A stretch of DNA of 64,000 bases, from positions 73,681 to 137,680 of the forward strand of contig NZ_KB849683.1 of NCBI RefSeq assembly GCF_000368785.1. The letters run 5' to 3'. This DNA comes from Acinetobacter towneri DSM 14962 = CIP 107472. Its GTDB lineage: Bacteria > Pseudomonadota > Gammaproteobacteria > Pseudomonadales > Moraxellaceae. This document shows, in pieces, positions 1 through 9,447 of this stretch (position 1 is its first letter; each line of letters starts with the position of its first letter). The position numbers were made by a program, and so were the translations under genes. Under the pieces are notes generated by a model that was not told the origin of the DNA, ran no database searches, and saw only the letters and a program-made list of their open reading frames with translations.

Positions 1-44
1 ACCGCTCTTTCTCTGATTTCAGGGGTATATTTTAATTTTGTCAT
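1..44 (-). CDS. IS3-family transposase OrfA, N-terminal fragment
   Basis: Only about 15 codons are visible, translating as MTKLKYTPEIRERAV, a typical beginning of the helix-turn-helix OrfA protein of IS3-family elements. The ATG is at 42-44, about 25 bp inside the terminal inverted repeat, the usual distance. Whether the rest is intact cannot be seen. Confidence 0.65.
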   Translation of the reverse strand, partial: MTKLKYTPEIRERA

Positions 45-94
45 CGGGATAGTCTCTCAGAATATTGACTCTCCGACAAACCCGGTACGGTTCA
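1..94 (-). mobile_element. IS3-family insertion sequence, 5' end (cut by window edge)
   Basis: The terminal inverted repeat occupies about 69-94 and contains GACAAACCCGGTACGGTTCA on the plus strand, so the element enters from the left and its end faces the kps genes. The start of its first transposase frame lies at 42-44 on the minus strand. Almost the same end recurs at 12401-12425. The family call rests on the OrfA-like N-terminus and on the IS3-type OrfB tail next to the second end. The rest lies outside the window. Confidence 0.75.
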
Positions 95-156
95 GTTTTG
101 AATCATATAGCAGCTTTTAATCTGAGTTTCTTTTACATTAATCATAGTTTTGTATA

Positions 157-195
157 GTGGTGTTAAAATGAGCAGCATACATTTTGAAACACCAC
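157..195 (-). terminator. Hairpin downstream of kpsS, possible terminator
   Basis: Arms GTGGTGTT+AAAATG (157-170) and CATTTT+AACACCAC (180-195) pair around a 9-base loop with a two-base bulge. It follows the kpsS stop on the minus strand. No strong T-run follows, so termination is uncertain. The remainder of 95-272 shows no gene. Confidence 0.45.
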
Positions 196-272
196 CGAAA
201 ATCACTATCAAAACGGATAACTTTCTCTTTATCAAGAGGAATGTATGATCCAGTGTGAACTAATACAATTAA

Positions 273-1532
273 TCAGATAGAAACAGGATTATTGGCTTGT
301 TGCATTTCAACATCTACCTCGATATGTGATAAATCATAATCACCCATCCAAGGAGAATCACCATAAAAAGCCCCATTCAGTTGGGAATAATTAATCAGCT
401 CTTCACGGAAATAGTTGAAATACACCTGATCGACCTTGCCTGGATTTCTCCAGAATTTAGCCAAAGGACGTTGGTTGGTCAATTTAGGTAAATTATAAAG
501 TGCATAACCCAATACCTTGACAGGAATATGGTGATATAAAGCCTGAATCCCTGTCGTACTGTTTACTGCAACAAAACCCAGACTATTTTTTAATAATGTA
601 GGCAAATGAATATCACAAAAATAGTGAACACGCCCTTCAACATCGTGAGACTTTGCTAGCTTACGAATATAAGAGGCATAATTACGATAGCCACGATCCA
701 TCGGATGATGTTTGAGCACCAAATGATGATATGGATCTGCATGTTGTGCAAAATCCTGAATAACCATTTCAATGTACTTTTTCATGCATTTTAAATCAGA
801 ATGGGTACGAATCTGAAAGTCATTATGTACTTGTAGTGCAAAAACAAAATAACGTTTTTTATAAGCCTGCATAAATACATTAAAGCGTTTTTCTTCTACG
901 AAAGAATTTTTAATCCGTCGCACACCCGACCAGACCCAATAATAAATTTCTGACCAGATACTCATCTGCCGATGATGTTTATAATGCGGGTATTTCCAGG
1001 AGAAAAGCAGCATAAATACATAATAGACCATGACACTGATCAGCATCGAACGATAACTATTATTGACTTCAGATACTTTTTTCACTTGGGTATTTTTAGG
1101 TTTTTTTGTTTTTAATTTTAAATGCGATAAGAAGTTGGAAAAGAAATTTACCCCATCTTGCTCAAACGTAATATAGTTCGGCCGAATATAGCCTTCCTCA
1201 AAAGCAAAAAAGTTAATTCGATGCTTTAAGGCAACTTTTTTTGCAGCTTGATGATACTTGCGGCAGTCTCCAAAACAGACCACTGCATCAATCTCTTGAG
1301 ACAAAAGCAAGTTTTCAATCCAAGCCGAAAAATCGGCATAAGGACCGGTAAAATCAAAATTATGTTCAAAAGAACGTGAGAAAAACTGATCTCCACCATT
1401 CAAGTTTACTTTAAAACACTGAATATCATGATCTTTTAGCCAAGCAGAAAAACGGTTAAAAAAGCCTCCCATCGGCCCCTGTAACAACAGAACCCGTTCA
1501 GAGAGCAATAAACGATTCACATGGACTGACAT
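273..1532 (-). CDS. kpsS: Capsule lipid-linker beta-Kdo transferase KpsS
   Basis: 419 aa, close to the usual KpsS length. The N-terminus (VLLLQGPMGGFFNRFSAWL, residues ~14-32) is the characteristic start of KpsS/capsule polysaccharide biosynthesis proteins, and the middle holds the LVLKHHPMDRG segment typical of the family. KpsS works with KpsC at the cytoplasmic face to build the poly-beta-Kdo linker on (lyso)phosphatidylglycerol that anchors ABC-exported capsules. It lies 11 bp downstream of kpsC on the same strand and is almost certainly cotranscribed. It is the last gene of its unit. No frameshift or missing segment was seen. Confidence 0.9.
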   Translation of the reverse strand: MSVHVNRLLLSERVLLLQGPMGGFFNRFSAWLKDHDIQCFKVNLNGGDQFFSRSFEHNFDFTGPYADFSAWIENLLLSQEIDAVVCFGDCRKYHQAAKKVALKHRINFFAFEEGYIRPNYITFEQDGVNFFSNFLSHLKLKTKKPKNTQVKKVSEVNNSYRSMLISVMVYYVFMLLFSWKYPHYKHHRQMSIWSEIYYWVWSGVRRIKNSFVEEKRFNVFMQAYKKRYFVFALQVHNDFQIRTHSDLKCMKKYIEMVIQDFAQHADPYHHLVLKHHPMDRGYRNYASYIRKLAKSHDVEGRVHYFCDIHLPTLLKNSLGFVAVNSTTGIQALYHHIPVKVLGYALYNLPKLTNQRPLAKFWRNPGKVDQVYFNYFREELINYSQLNGAFYGDSPWMGDYDLSHIEVDVEMQQANNPVSI

Positions 1533-1543
1533 AAAAAACTGGC

Positions 1544-3535
1544 CTATTTTTTAAACTTTTTATATAACTGTAATAATACACGCTTATACTGATGATCATG
1601 ATCTAGCGGTTGATCCAATTGACTTTTAATATAAGCGATCACATCCTCGGGGCGAACCAGGGGAATACCCGACGCCTGAGTATGTGGTAAATTATATGTT
1701 GGATACTCTACAAGAGTTACATATAACAAAGTTTCCAATGTCACATTTTTATTGATGCGTCTTTGTGAGGTATACAAGTCTTGTGTCAAGCCCCAACCTG
1801 CATAAAAAGGCAAACCATAACAATAAACTTTTAAACCTCGAATTAAGGCCTCAAAGCCACTGAGCGAGGTTATGGTATGAACCTCATCACAAATATCAAA
1901 ACATTCCAAAATAGAGGTATTCAATTCAATCTGATCAGCATAAATCCACATATCCTTTTCGGGAATTTTCCCTACACGTAGCCCCGTTTGCACATCTGGA
2001 TGTGGCTTATAAATAATATAACTGTCCGGATGATTTTCTCGCACTTGTTTCAGTAACTCCAGATTGGTCTTAATACCCATTCCGCCGAGCTGAATCGACA
2101 TATCATCTTCAACCTGCCCCACCACCAATAAAACCCGCTGATGCTGAGGACGTTTTAATTGTCTTGCTTCGCCTACATTGTATTTTGAAATATTAAGATC
2201 TATCAGCATTTTTTGCAAACGCTGTGCGCGCTGTATTTGCGAAGAATCCAATTCTATCTGATTAAGTAGCTGCTCAATACGCGATGACTGCGTGGCATCA
2301 TAATAAATCCCGATATCATCAAAAACCAGAGAGCATGGACGAATCAGCTTCGCACCCAAGCCCACAGAACGAATAAAGCCATCTTCAACAGTCGTCACCT
2401 GCTTATAGTTCAAATCTTTTAACTGTTTGGCTTTCTTACCCCATGCCAGAACATCAGCAGTTTTTTCAGGTTTGAAATAGCGTTGAAATTTCAGATGAAG
2501 CTTGGGAAAAGCAAAATAAGCAGCGATAAACTTTTTCTTCCAGGGACTAAATCCATAAGCTGTATAGGATTCGGCCAGACGCTGTTGAAACCGGATATTG
2601 GGAATAAGCAGCTCTAGAATATCTTCCAACTCACAACGTTGTCCGGTGACCGGATTTACATAGCGGGCATAGTGAAAATAGGCGCAGGCAAATAAGTGTT
2701 GCAAGCTTTTTTGCCGGTTTCTGCGGCCATTCAGAATATCCAAAGGCGCATGAGCATCATTGGTCAACCCCCAGCCTGCATACCACGGCACGCCGAAACA
2801 ATGTACTTTTTTTTCACATAACAGTGCTTCAAAACCAAGCTGAGAACTCACCACATACACTTCGTCCATCTGCTGCAGCAGCTCGACAGGATTATAGTGC
2901 TCCGTGAGCAATCGAATATTAAGATGATTGAAATCCTCTTGAGCAAAATGGGCTTGAGCTTTCCCGGCCAGTACATCAGGATGGGTCTTTACCCATATAG
3001 TCGCATCTGGATGATCAATACAGGCTTGTCTTAACATGCTTTTAAAGGTATCAGGAGTAGCCCCTGCATATTTGATTGATTGATCACCAAAGGTTTGATC
3101 TATCACTAAGATATGTGTGCTTTTTTGATCAAACTTGCCTACATCTATTGTTTGAAATTTTTGATTATATTTAGTAATTCCATATTTTAAGATTTGGTCG
3201 ATGGCATGCTGGGCACGAAGATTATTTTTCAGACTCTCATCTTTTAAAATGAGGTTTTCTAGATCTGAAGGCTGTAGTGCATCAAAATAAATACCGGTTT
3301 CATCAACAACAAGCGACAGAGGTTGATACCCTTCTTTACCAAGACCTAGAGAACGGACAAAGCCGTCCTCCAGGCATAGCGCTTTCAGACCTTTTTGTTC
3401 GGCTAAGGCTTGGGCTTTTAAAAAGCTTTTTTTTCTCCCCCATCCTAATACAATGAGATCATTAACAAAAAATTCTTCAACAAAAGCAAGAACTTGATTA
3501 ATTTTTTTAATCCCTGATGATGAAAAAAGAACCAT
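1544..3535 (-). CDS. kpsC: Capsule lipid-linker poly-Kdo transferase KpsC (two-module)
   Basis: 663 aa, near the normal KpsC size of about 670. Two homologous halves are visible: each has an EDGF(V/I)RS(L/V)GLG motif followed by SLV.D..GIY.DA (residues ~55-88 and ~380-415) and later an H/YGLP.YAGWGL motif. This is the known duplicated architecture of KpsC, in which the two modules add alternating beta-Kdo residues to the glycolipid primer started by KpsS. The ATG at 3535 opens onto a 69-bp AT-rich gap shared with a divergent acyltransferase gene, so kpsC is the first gene of a kpsC-kpsS unit. The protein is cytoplasmic/peripheral and needs CMP-Kdo, which housekeeping LPS/LOS enzymes would supply. 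Confidence 0.92.
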   Translation of the reverse strand: MVLFSSSGIKKINQVLAFVEEFFVNDLIVLGWGRKKSFLKAQALAEQKGLKALCLEDGFVRSLGLGKEGYQPLSLVVDETGIYFDALQPSDLENLILKDESLKNNLRAQHAIDQILKYGITKYNQKFQTIDVGKFDQKSTHILVIDQTFGDQSIKYAGATPDTFKSMLRQACIDHPDATIWVKTHPDVLAGKAQAHFAQEDFNHLNIRLLTEHYNPVELLQQMDEVYVVSSQLGFEALLCEKKVHCFGVPWYAGWGLTNDAHAPLDILNGRRNRQKSLQHLFACAYFHYARYVNPVTGQRCELEDILELLIPNIRFQQRLAESYTAYGFSPWKKKFIAAYFAFPKLHLKFQRYFKPEKTADVLAWGKKAKQLKDLNYKQVTTVEDGFIRSVGLGAKLIRPCSLVFDDIGIYYDATQSSRIEQLLNQIELDSSQIQRAQRLQKMLIDLNISKYNVGEARQLKRPQHQRVLLVVGQVEDDMSIQLGGMGIKTNLELLKQVRENHPDSYIIYKPHPDVQTGLRVGKIPEKDMWIYADQIELNTSILECFDICDEVHTITSLSGFEALIRGLKVYCYGLPFYAGWGLTQDLYTSQRRINKNVTLETLLYVTLVEYPTYNLPHTQASGIPLVRPEDVIAYIKSQLDQPLDHDHQYKRVLLQLYKKFKK

Positions 3536-3604
3536 GATTGATTTAATTTTTTGTATAATTACATTATAATTATAATAACATCAATTTTATTTTTTTGAAA
3601 TTTT
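3536..3604. promoter_or_regulatory. Divergent promoter region between kpsC and acyltransferase
   Basis: A 69-bp, almost pure A/T gap separates two divergent starts. It contains several TATAAT-like hexamers (for example near 3551-3575), but their number makes a specific -10 assignment unsafe. It is the only place for promoters of both units. Confidence 0.4.
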
Positions 3605-4642
3605 ATGAAATTATTAAAAGAAATGGAAGAATTAGTAACTAAACTAAATGATCAAAATTTTATTTATCTTAAAAAAATTGCTATTCATACTGAAAAATCA
3701 ATGTACTTTGAATTTCCAATTAATGACGAAATCATCGTTACAACAATTAATCATGAAAACAAAACCTTATGTATTTATTCAAGATCACACAAGGAAATAA
3801 AAAATATAGAAAAAATTCTAAATTTTTTAAGTTTTAAAAATAAAATAAATACAAAATCTATATATTGCTCACTCGACAAAACTGACTATGATTTTCAGAA
3901 TAAAATTCTTAAGATAGCTATTTCTTTTGAAAAATACAATATAAATAATAAAAAAATTAATATTAAAAATTTAAAAGAATACAAAGATATAAATAATAAT
4001 GAAATATTAAATACTATAAACAGTACGATAGAAAACGTTTTTGTTAATTTCAAAGGTAAGAATAACAAATTAATAATTTTAGAAAAATCAATATTAAAAA
4101 ATATAAATATTGATTTCAAGTTAAATAACAGCCAAATAGTCATTGGCAATAATCCTAGATTAAAATGTGATATTAAGATTGGAGAAGATTGTAATATCTA
4201 TATAGGGCATAATATAACATCAACAGGAAAACTATATATAACCGCAGCTGAATCTAGTAAAGTTATAATTGAAGATGATTGTATGTTTGCCACAAACAAT
4301 CAAATTCGGACAGATGATGCTCATCCAATTTATGATAGTACGAATGGTAAGAGACTCAACTTTTCAAAAGATGTAATTATTAAAAATCACGTTTGGGTTG
4401 CTTATGGTGCTTGCTTATTTGGCGGAGCAAATGTGGGACAAGGTTCAGTAATTGGAGCATTTTCTTTTGTAAAAGGTAAATTTCCTAATAACTGTATAAT
4501 TGCAGGAACTCCAGCGAAAATAATAAGAAAAAATATTTTTTGGGATAGAAAAAGCTTAGTAAGCAACTCTATATTTGCCGAAGATTACTCTACGGATAAC
4601 ATGTTTTATAACTATATTAATATAACTAATGATACATTCTAA
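3605..4642 (+). CDS. Left-handed beta-helix (hexapeptide) acyltransferase, probable capsule O-acetyltransferase
   Basis: 345 aa. Residues ~1-140 are not recognised and may be substrate-specific. The C-terminal ~180 residues carry imperfect hexapeptide repeats ending with an acetyltransferase signature: TDDAHPIYD, then IIKNHVWVAYGA, VGQGSVIGAFSFV and the closing IIAGTPAKIIR. The histidine in NHVW matches the usual catalytic position of CatB/maltose-acetyltransferase-like enzymes. The gene is strikingly AT-rich compared with kpsC and kpsD, suggesting separate acquisition. It is followed 65 bp later by the Stealth polymerase gene in the same direction, so it probably acetylates that polymer. The acceptor and acyl group are inference. 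Confidence 0.8.
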   Translation: MKLLKEMEELVTKLNDQNFIYLKKIAIHTEKSMYFEFPINDEIIVTTINHENKTLCIYSRSHKEIKNIEKILNFLSFKNKINTKSIYCSLDKTDYDFQNKILKIAISFEKYNINNKKINIKNLKEYKDINNNEILNTINSTIENVFVNFKGKNNKLIILEKSILKNINIDFKLNNSQIVIGNNPRLKCDIKIGEDCNIYIGHNITSTGKLYITAAESSKVIIEDDCMFATNNQIRTDDAHPIYDSTNGKRLNFSKDVIIKNHVWVAYGACLFGGANVGQGSVIGAFSFVKGKFPNNCIIAGTPAKIIRKNIFWDRKSLVSNSIFAEDYSTDNMFYNYINITNDTF

Positions 4643-4707
4643 GTAATAGAAATATTATGTACAATATTAGTATTGAGTTAAATTGTTATTCATAAAGGTA
4701 TAGTTTG

Positions 4708-5955
4708 ATGAACGCTTATGTAAGAAAATTAAATAAGCTTGTAAAGAAACCTTCTGTTTTCTTTAGAGATTATTTTTTAAAAATGGCTCCAATTAATTAT
4801 GGAGAAAATATTGAGTTACTTGAAGTAGAAAAAAAAGGCAGTGCTTCTCAGCCTATTTTAGTAGAAGCAAAAAAAAGTACTTCTCGTCTTACATCAGAAG
4901 CAAAAAAAGTTATTTCTGTAAAAACAAAATCAAGCAACACTGTTAAAAAACCAGCTATCAACAAAACATCTGACAATACTTTTTCTATTGAAGACATTTA
5001 TTCTGTAACTTTTCCAATTGATATAGTCTATACATGGGTGGATGGAGATGATATTGATTTTATTAAAGAAAAAAATAAATACCTTCCACAAGGATCTGAA
5101 ATAAAACCTGAAACATTTGACAGCGCAAGATTTGCATCAAGGAATGAGCTTTTATACTCACTTCGAAGCGTAGAACAATATGCTAATTGGGTAAATCATA
5201 TTTATATTGTTACAAATGGACAAGTACCTTATTGGTTAAATATTAATCACCCTAAGGTAACTTTAGTTCCCCACAAGGATATTATTGATCAACAATATCT
5301 GCCTACTTTTAATTCACATGTTATTGAATCATGCTTACATAAAATACCAAATTTATCTGAACACTACATTTATTTGAATGATGATGTATTTTTTACACGT
5401 CCTATGGATCCAAATTATTTTTACACTTCCGGAGGAATATCTAAATTATTTATAACTAATGCATTATTAGCTGATGGTCCTCAGAACGCTCAGGATACTC
5501 CAACACAATTAGCAGGAAAAAATTCTAGAAAATTAATATTCAATAACTTTGATTTTATTGCTAATCGTATGTTTGCTCATACCTTCCATCCTCAGAAAAA
5601 ATCAATTCAAAGCTTTATTGAAGAAAAATTTCATGAAGAATTTGATCTTATGAGAAAAAATAAATTCCGTAATGATACTGATTTATTATCTGCAACCTTT
5701 ATGAACCATCATATTTCGTTATTATTAGGAAAAGCTATTGCTACAAGAACTCCATGTTTTTATTTTAATGTTAGATCTGCTTCTGCCCCATCACATTATA
5801 AAAGTTTATTGGCCAGGAAGAATACAGATCTTGCTCCTTACTCAATGTGCTTGAATGATGTTATATCTAGCTCTAAAAGCCTTAATAATTATGAGCAGAT
5901 ATTAGATAACTTCTTATCTTCATATTATCCTGAAAAGTCTTCATTTGAAATTTAA
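4708..5955 (+). CDS. Stealth-family capsular polysaccharide sugar-phosphate transferase/polymerase
   Basis: 415 aa from the ATG at 4708, preceded by AAAGGT at 4693-4698; a TTG codon directly before it is a less likely start. Stealth conserved regions are visible in order: CR1 FPIDIVYTWVDGDD (residues ~102-115), CR2 from RFASRNELLYSLRSVEQY to YIYLNDDVFFTRP, CR3 around HTFHPQ, and a CR4-like NVRSASAPSHYK. Known Stealth enzymes in Neisseria meningitidis groups A, X and L move sugar-1-phosphate from a UDP-sugar to build phosphodiester-linked capsules. Residues ~35-95 are a lysine/serine-rich spacer. It is the only candidate polymerase among the kps genes, so the capsule is probably a simple sugar-phosphate polymer. 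The sugar cannot be told from sequence. Confidence 0.88.
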   Translation: MNAYVRKLNKLVKKPSVFFRDYFLKMAPINYGENIELLEVEKKGSASQPILVEAKKSTSRLTSEAKKVISVKTKSSNTVKKPAINKTSDNTFSIEDIYSVTFPIDIVYTWVDGDDIDFIKEKNKYLPQGSEIKPETFDSARFASRNELLYSLRSVEQYANWVNHIYIVTNGQVPYWLNINHPKVTLVPHKDIIDQQYLPTFNSHVIESCLHKIPNLSEHYIYLNDDVFFTRPMDPNYFYTSGGISKLFITNALLADGPQNAQDTPTQLAGKNSRKLIFNNFDFIANRMFAHTFHPQKKSIQSFIEEKFHEEFDLMRKNKFRNDTDLLSATFMNHHISLLLGKAIATRTPCFYFNVRSASAPSHYKSLLARKNTDLAPYSMCLNDVISSSKSLNNYEQILDNFLSSYYPEKSSFEI

Positions 5956-5971
5956 TTTTTAAACGCTTAGT

Positions 5972-6005
5972 AAATGTGACATTGATTTAAATCAATGTCA
6001 CATTT
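5972..6005. terminator. Perfect 34-bp palindrome between convergent genes, bidirectional terminator
   Basis: AAATGTGACATTGATTT at 5972-5988 is followed at once by its exact reverse complement at 5989-6005. It lies between the stops of the Stealth gene (5955) and kpsD (6012), with T-rich sequence on both sides. A shared terminator is the simplest reading. Confidence 0.75.
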
Positions 6006-6011
6006 ATTTCT

Positions 6012-7694
6012 TTAGAGATCTAAAGCCACTTTCGCAGCCACAGCAATTTGATACAACACTTGAGTAATACCACGTGTTAACTCAATACCCTTAGTCTGAG
6101 CTTTAGGCAATACTAAAATCTCATCACCTTGCTTAATTTTTTCACCCTTACGTACCAGTTCAGCCTTACCACTTTGTCGAATCACAATCACTTTAGATTT
6201 ATTTGATTTCTGACTAAAACCGCCGACCTGCTCAATATATTCTTTGGCACTTAGACCTTGCTTGTATTCCACCCCATTTGGAAAAGCAACTTCACCATGC
6301 ACCATGACCACAGAGGTTTTTTCAGGAATATATAAAATATCGCCCTGTTCCAAAATTACGTTTTGGAAAGTGTCTGGATTCAGCACCACCTGTCCCTTAG
6401 GTTCAACTTGACGTGCTTTAGCAATGAATTGCTTAACGAGTTCAGCATCACGCAAACGTAAAGCGGCTTCTTCCTGAGTACTTGAGCGTGCATTAAATGT
6501 GGTTTCTTCTAATTTATCCAAAGCAATATTCAACATCTCTTTTTGACGCTTAGCCACTGAAGGACGAAATAATTGCAAGGATTCCACTTCAGCCAAAGCA
6601 TTCGGTTGAAGTTGGGTCAGGACATCACTGAGTTTGGCCCCATAAGGTAATACAATGGCATGGGCACCATTATGGGCACCATCGACACGTACTTGAATCG
6701 TACCTGCATAACGGTCAGCCGTTACAGTGACAATATCACCATCCTCAATCATGATATTCGGTGCTTGATTCAACGAATAATATTCACTACGGTATTCTGC
6801 ACCTTGCCGGCGTTGAATACTGACATTGGTCGCCCCCGGTTTAAGCTTGGCAAATGCCAAAGCCTGTGCCAAGCTAACCGCAGGCGAGTTAAACTCAAAG
6901 TCATTCTGGTTATAGACTTCACCAGAGACATTAAAGGTATGGGTACGCTGCCCGACCACAATCACATCCCCATCTCGAAAAGAGAAAGGGCGAATTTGAC
7001 CTTGTAACAGGAATTCATATAAGTCGACCTGCTGAATTGTTTGGCCATTGCGCATGACTTTAATATCAATATAACTGCCACGCTCTGGATCCACCCCACC
7101 CGCACGGTCCAAGTAAGCAATGACACTATCATTGGCGACACCACCATAATTACCCGGCTGATTGACAAATCCGGTGACCATCACCTTCACGGGCTGGGCT
7201 TGCTCAAGGGCGGCATACACGCCGACATTAGACACATAAATACGTCGTACCTGCGCTTCAACCACCGACTGTAGACTGCCATTCCGAACACCTGCTACTT
7301 TGACCGGTCCAACATTCGGAATAAAAATATTGCCTTGTGGATCGACGGTTTGAGTACCGTTAAACTGATAAGCGCCCCAGAGACGTAAATTAATATTATC
7401 GCCCGGGTTAATCTGATAACTACTATTGAAAGTTGATCCTGCAGTTGAAGCAAAAGCGCCTTTAAACAGCTGTGAACCAAACATCTGATTTTGATTTGGA
7501 TATTTCATTGAGCTACTTGGAGAAAGCTCAACCACCGATTGACTCTTTAATAGAGCAGCATTATTGGCACTGCTTGGATCCAAGTTTCCACCATTCAAAG
7601 CCTGAGACACTTCTGTGGGTAAAAGGTTCGGCTCAAATGCATAGCTTGCCGTTGCACACGCCAATGATAAAACTGATAAAGCAATTTTTTTCAT
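6012..7694 (-). CDS. kpsD: Capsule outer-membrane polysaccharide exporter KpsD (OPX family)
   Basis: 560 aa with an N-terminal signal peptide (MKKIALSVLSLACATASYA, residues 1-19). A polysaccharide-export domain follows at ~90-170 (YQINPGDNINLRLWG then DPQGNIFIPNVGPVKVAG), then several SLBB-type segments (VMVTGFVNQPG, FNVSGEVYN, VMVHGEVAFPNG) and a C-terminal helical region. This matches KpsD of group 2 capsules, which forms the periplasm-to-surface channel with KpsE. There is no lipobox, unlike Wza. Its start lies 3 bp after the kpsE stop, placing it last in a kpsM-T-E-D unit. The window thus holds two OPX exporters, this one and Wza at 38982. Confidence 0.92.
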   Translation of the reverse strand: MKKIALSVLSLACATASYAFEPNLLPTEVSQALNGGNLDPSSANNAALLKSQSVVELSPSSSMKYPNQNQMFGSQLFKGAFASTAGSTFNSSYQINPGDNINLRLWGAYQFNGTQTVDPQGNIFIPNVGPVKVAGVRNGSLQSVVEAQVRRIYVSNVGVYAALEQAQPVKVMVTGFVNQPGNYGGVANDSVIAYLDRAGGVDPERGSYIDIKVMRNGQTIQQVDLYEFLLQGQIRPFSFRDGDVIVVGQRTHTFNVSGEVYNQNDFEFNSPAVSLAQALAFAKLKPGATNVSIQRRQGAEYRSEYYSLNQAPNIMIEDGDIVTVTADRYAGTIQVRVDGAHNGAHAIVLPYGAKLSDVLTQLQPNALAEVESLQLFRPSVAKRQKEMLNIALDKLEETTFNARSSTQEEAALRLRDAELVKQFIAKARQVEPKGQVVLNPDTFQNVILEQGDILYIPEKTSVVMVHGEVAFPNGVEYKQGLSAKEYIEQVGGFSQKSNKSKVIVIRQSGKAELVRKGEKIKQGDEILVLPKAQTKGIELTRGITQVLYQIAVAAKVALDL

Positions 7695-7697
7695 AAT

Positions 7698-8795
7698 TTA
7701 TTCTCTGTGCTCACGGATAATTGAATGGATCAGTAATCCAATGCCAAAAATAATATTCAATAAAATAAATGAAGTCAGACTGATATACACTTTCCGCGGA
7801 TATAAAGCATCCTGAGCTAAACGCGGTGTCGCAATCACCACCAATTTCTTGAGCTTACGTGAAGCTTCTAAACGCGCTTTTTCCAAAGATACCAAAGAGA
7901 TTTTATAAAGATCAGCGGCAAATTCAACCTGCGCCTTCAGTGCTTCAAAGTCAGCTACATTCTTATTCAGTTTTAAGTTATTCGGTGAAGTCAGTTTTGA
8001 ACTTTCAGTATTAATTTGCTGTTGCAAGGCTGCGATTTGACTCTGTAACGCCACTACTTGAGGTGCTTCAGGCGTCAAATAACTAAGTAAAGTGCGCTCT
8101 TCAGTTTTCAATTGCGCCAAACTACTCTGTAAACCTGCAATTAGTGTCGCCACCGCTTTGGCTTGTAATTCAGGATCAAAGATTTCATTTTCATTTTGGT
8201 ACTGGAGTACCGCCTGACGAGCCTCATCTAACTGCGCTGTTGCTTCTGCATACTGTTTCTGTGCAAATACTTGCTGCTCTTGCGCAATGGTCTGGGAAAT
8301 TTCATTGATAAACTCATCACTTTGCTTTAATACTTCTTGATTGAGTTTCAGTGAGAACTCTGGCGAAAAGCCCTGAGCATGTACATGTAGCATCATGGTT
8401 TGCTCATCAAGTTCGACTTTAATCATTTTATTGAAATATTCAACCAGGTCTTCTACTGAAGCATCTTCCGACAATGCAAAAATCGGATCACGAACCGATG
8501 AAAACTCCTGACGTAAATTCAAGGTTTGATCTAACTGCTCAATCATATCGCGAGAGCCAATATACTCTTTGAGAATCTGAGAGTCTTCACGACTGGTATT
8601 GGGCACTCCCAACAAAGCTCCTAATCCTGCAGTATCGGCCACTGGAGTATCAGCCACTTGCTTTACCAGCAATGTAGAAGAAGACTGATAACGATCTTTA
8701 GCAAAGGCAAAAAGATAAAATACAATAACCAATACCGGAATGAGAACACAGCAAGTATAGGCAATCCAAAGCCGCTTATTTATTTTAGCTTGCAT
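7698..8795 (-). CDS. kpsE: Capsule export inner-membrane/periplasmic adaptor KpsE (PCP family)
   Basis: 365 aa. One membrane segment is near the N-terminus (residues ~9-30, IAYTCCVLIPVLVIVFYLF) and a second near the C-terminus (~335-357), framing a large periplasmic domain rich in predicted coiled coil between ~160 and 300. This two-TM layout without a kinase domain is that of KpsE/BexC/CtrB polysaccharide co-polymerases that bridge the KpsMT transporter and KpsD. Its end overlaps the start of kpsT by 11 bp, so translation is probably coupled. Confidence 0.9.
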   Translation of the reverse strand: MQAKINKRLWIAYTCCVLIPVLVIVFYLFAFAKDRYQSSSTLLVKQVADTPVADTAGLGALLGVPNTSREDSQILKEYIGSRDMIEQLDQTLNLRQEFSSVRDPIFALSEDASVEDLVEYFNKMIKVELDEQTMMLHVHAQGFSPEFSLKLNQEVLKQSDEFINEISQTIAQEQQVFAQKQYAEATAQLDEARQAVLQYQNENEIFDPELQAKAVATLIAGLQSSLAQLKTEERTLLSYLTPEAPQVVALQSQIAALQQQINTESSKLTSPNNLKLNKNVADFEALKAQVEFAADLYKISLVSLEKARLEASRKLKKLVVIATPRLAQDALYPRKVYISLTSFILLNIIFGIGLLIHSIIREHRE

Positions 8796-9447
8796 ACGCT
8801 TTATATACCTCTACTGCATCTTGCACATTATCGAAATATTCTGCTTTACCATCCCGCACCAAGAAAGCAACGTCACAATTGCGGGTTAAATCCTTTAAGT
8901 CATGAGAAACCATAATAATATTTGAATTTTCTTTAAGTTCGTCGAGTAAAGCCTGACTCTTTTTTCGGAAAGAAGCATCCCCTACTGCACCAGCTTCATC
9001 GAGCAAATAATAATCAAAATTAAAGGCCATACTTAAACCAAAACCAATCCGGCTACGCATACCACTCGAGTAACTTTTCATCGGCATATCAAAGTATTTA
9101 CCAATTTCAGCAAACTCTTCAACAAAATTTACCACATGTTCAACTTCTTCATGACTATTGACATAAAGTCTGGCCACAAAACGTACATTTTGCCGAGCCG
9201 TTAAACTTCCCTGGAAGCCCCCTGATAATGCCACCGGCCAGGAGATGGTCTGGTTGGTAATTACTTTACCAGAATCGGCATAGTCAATTCCGCCAATGAC
9301 ACGCAGTAAGGTACTTTTACCAGCCCCGTTTTTCCCCAAAAGGGCCACACTTTTATTTGCAGGTAAAATCGCATTGAGATCTTTAAATACATAATGCCGA
9401 CCTTTCGGTGTGGCATATGATTTGGTTAAATTTTTTAATTCAATCAT
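8785..9447 (-). CDS. kpsT: Capsule polysaccharide ABC transporter ATPase KpsT
   Basis: 220 aa, the standard KpsT length. Walker A GKNGAGKST is at residues 38-46, the signature YSSGM at 126-130, Walker B YYLLDEA at 146-152 and the switch histidine in MVSHDL at ~182. The MIELKNLTKSY start is the family norm. It powers export of the lipid-linked polysaccharide through KpsM. Start and stop overlap both neighbours (4 bp with kpsM, 11 bp with kpsE), showing a tightly coupled operon. Confidence 0.94.
   Translation of the reverse strand: MIELKNLTKSYATPKGRHYVFKDLNAILPANKSVALLGKNGAGKSTLLRVIGGIDYADSGKVITNQTISWPVALSGGFQGSLTARQNVRFVARLYVNSHEEVEHVVNFVEEFAEIGKYFDMPMKSYSSGMRSRIGFGLSMAFNFDYYLLDEAGAVGDASFRKKSQALLDELKENSNIIMVSHDLKDLTRNCDVAFLVRDGKAEYFDNVQDAVEVYKAYAS

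Noticed and set aside
3895..4149. Hydrophobic frame opposite the acyltransferase gene
   Set aside because: Produced by A/T-rich codons read on the other strand; no ribosome site and fully inside a supported gene.
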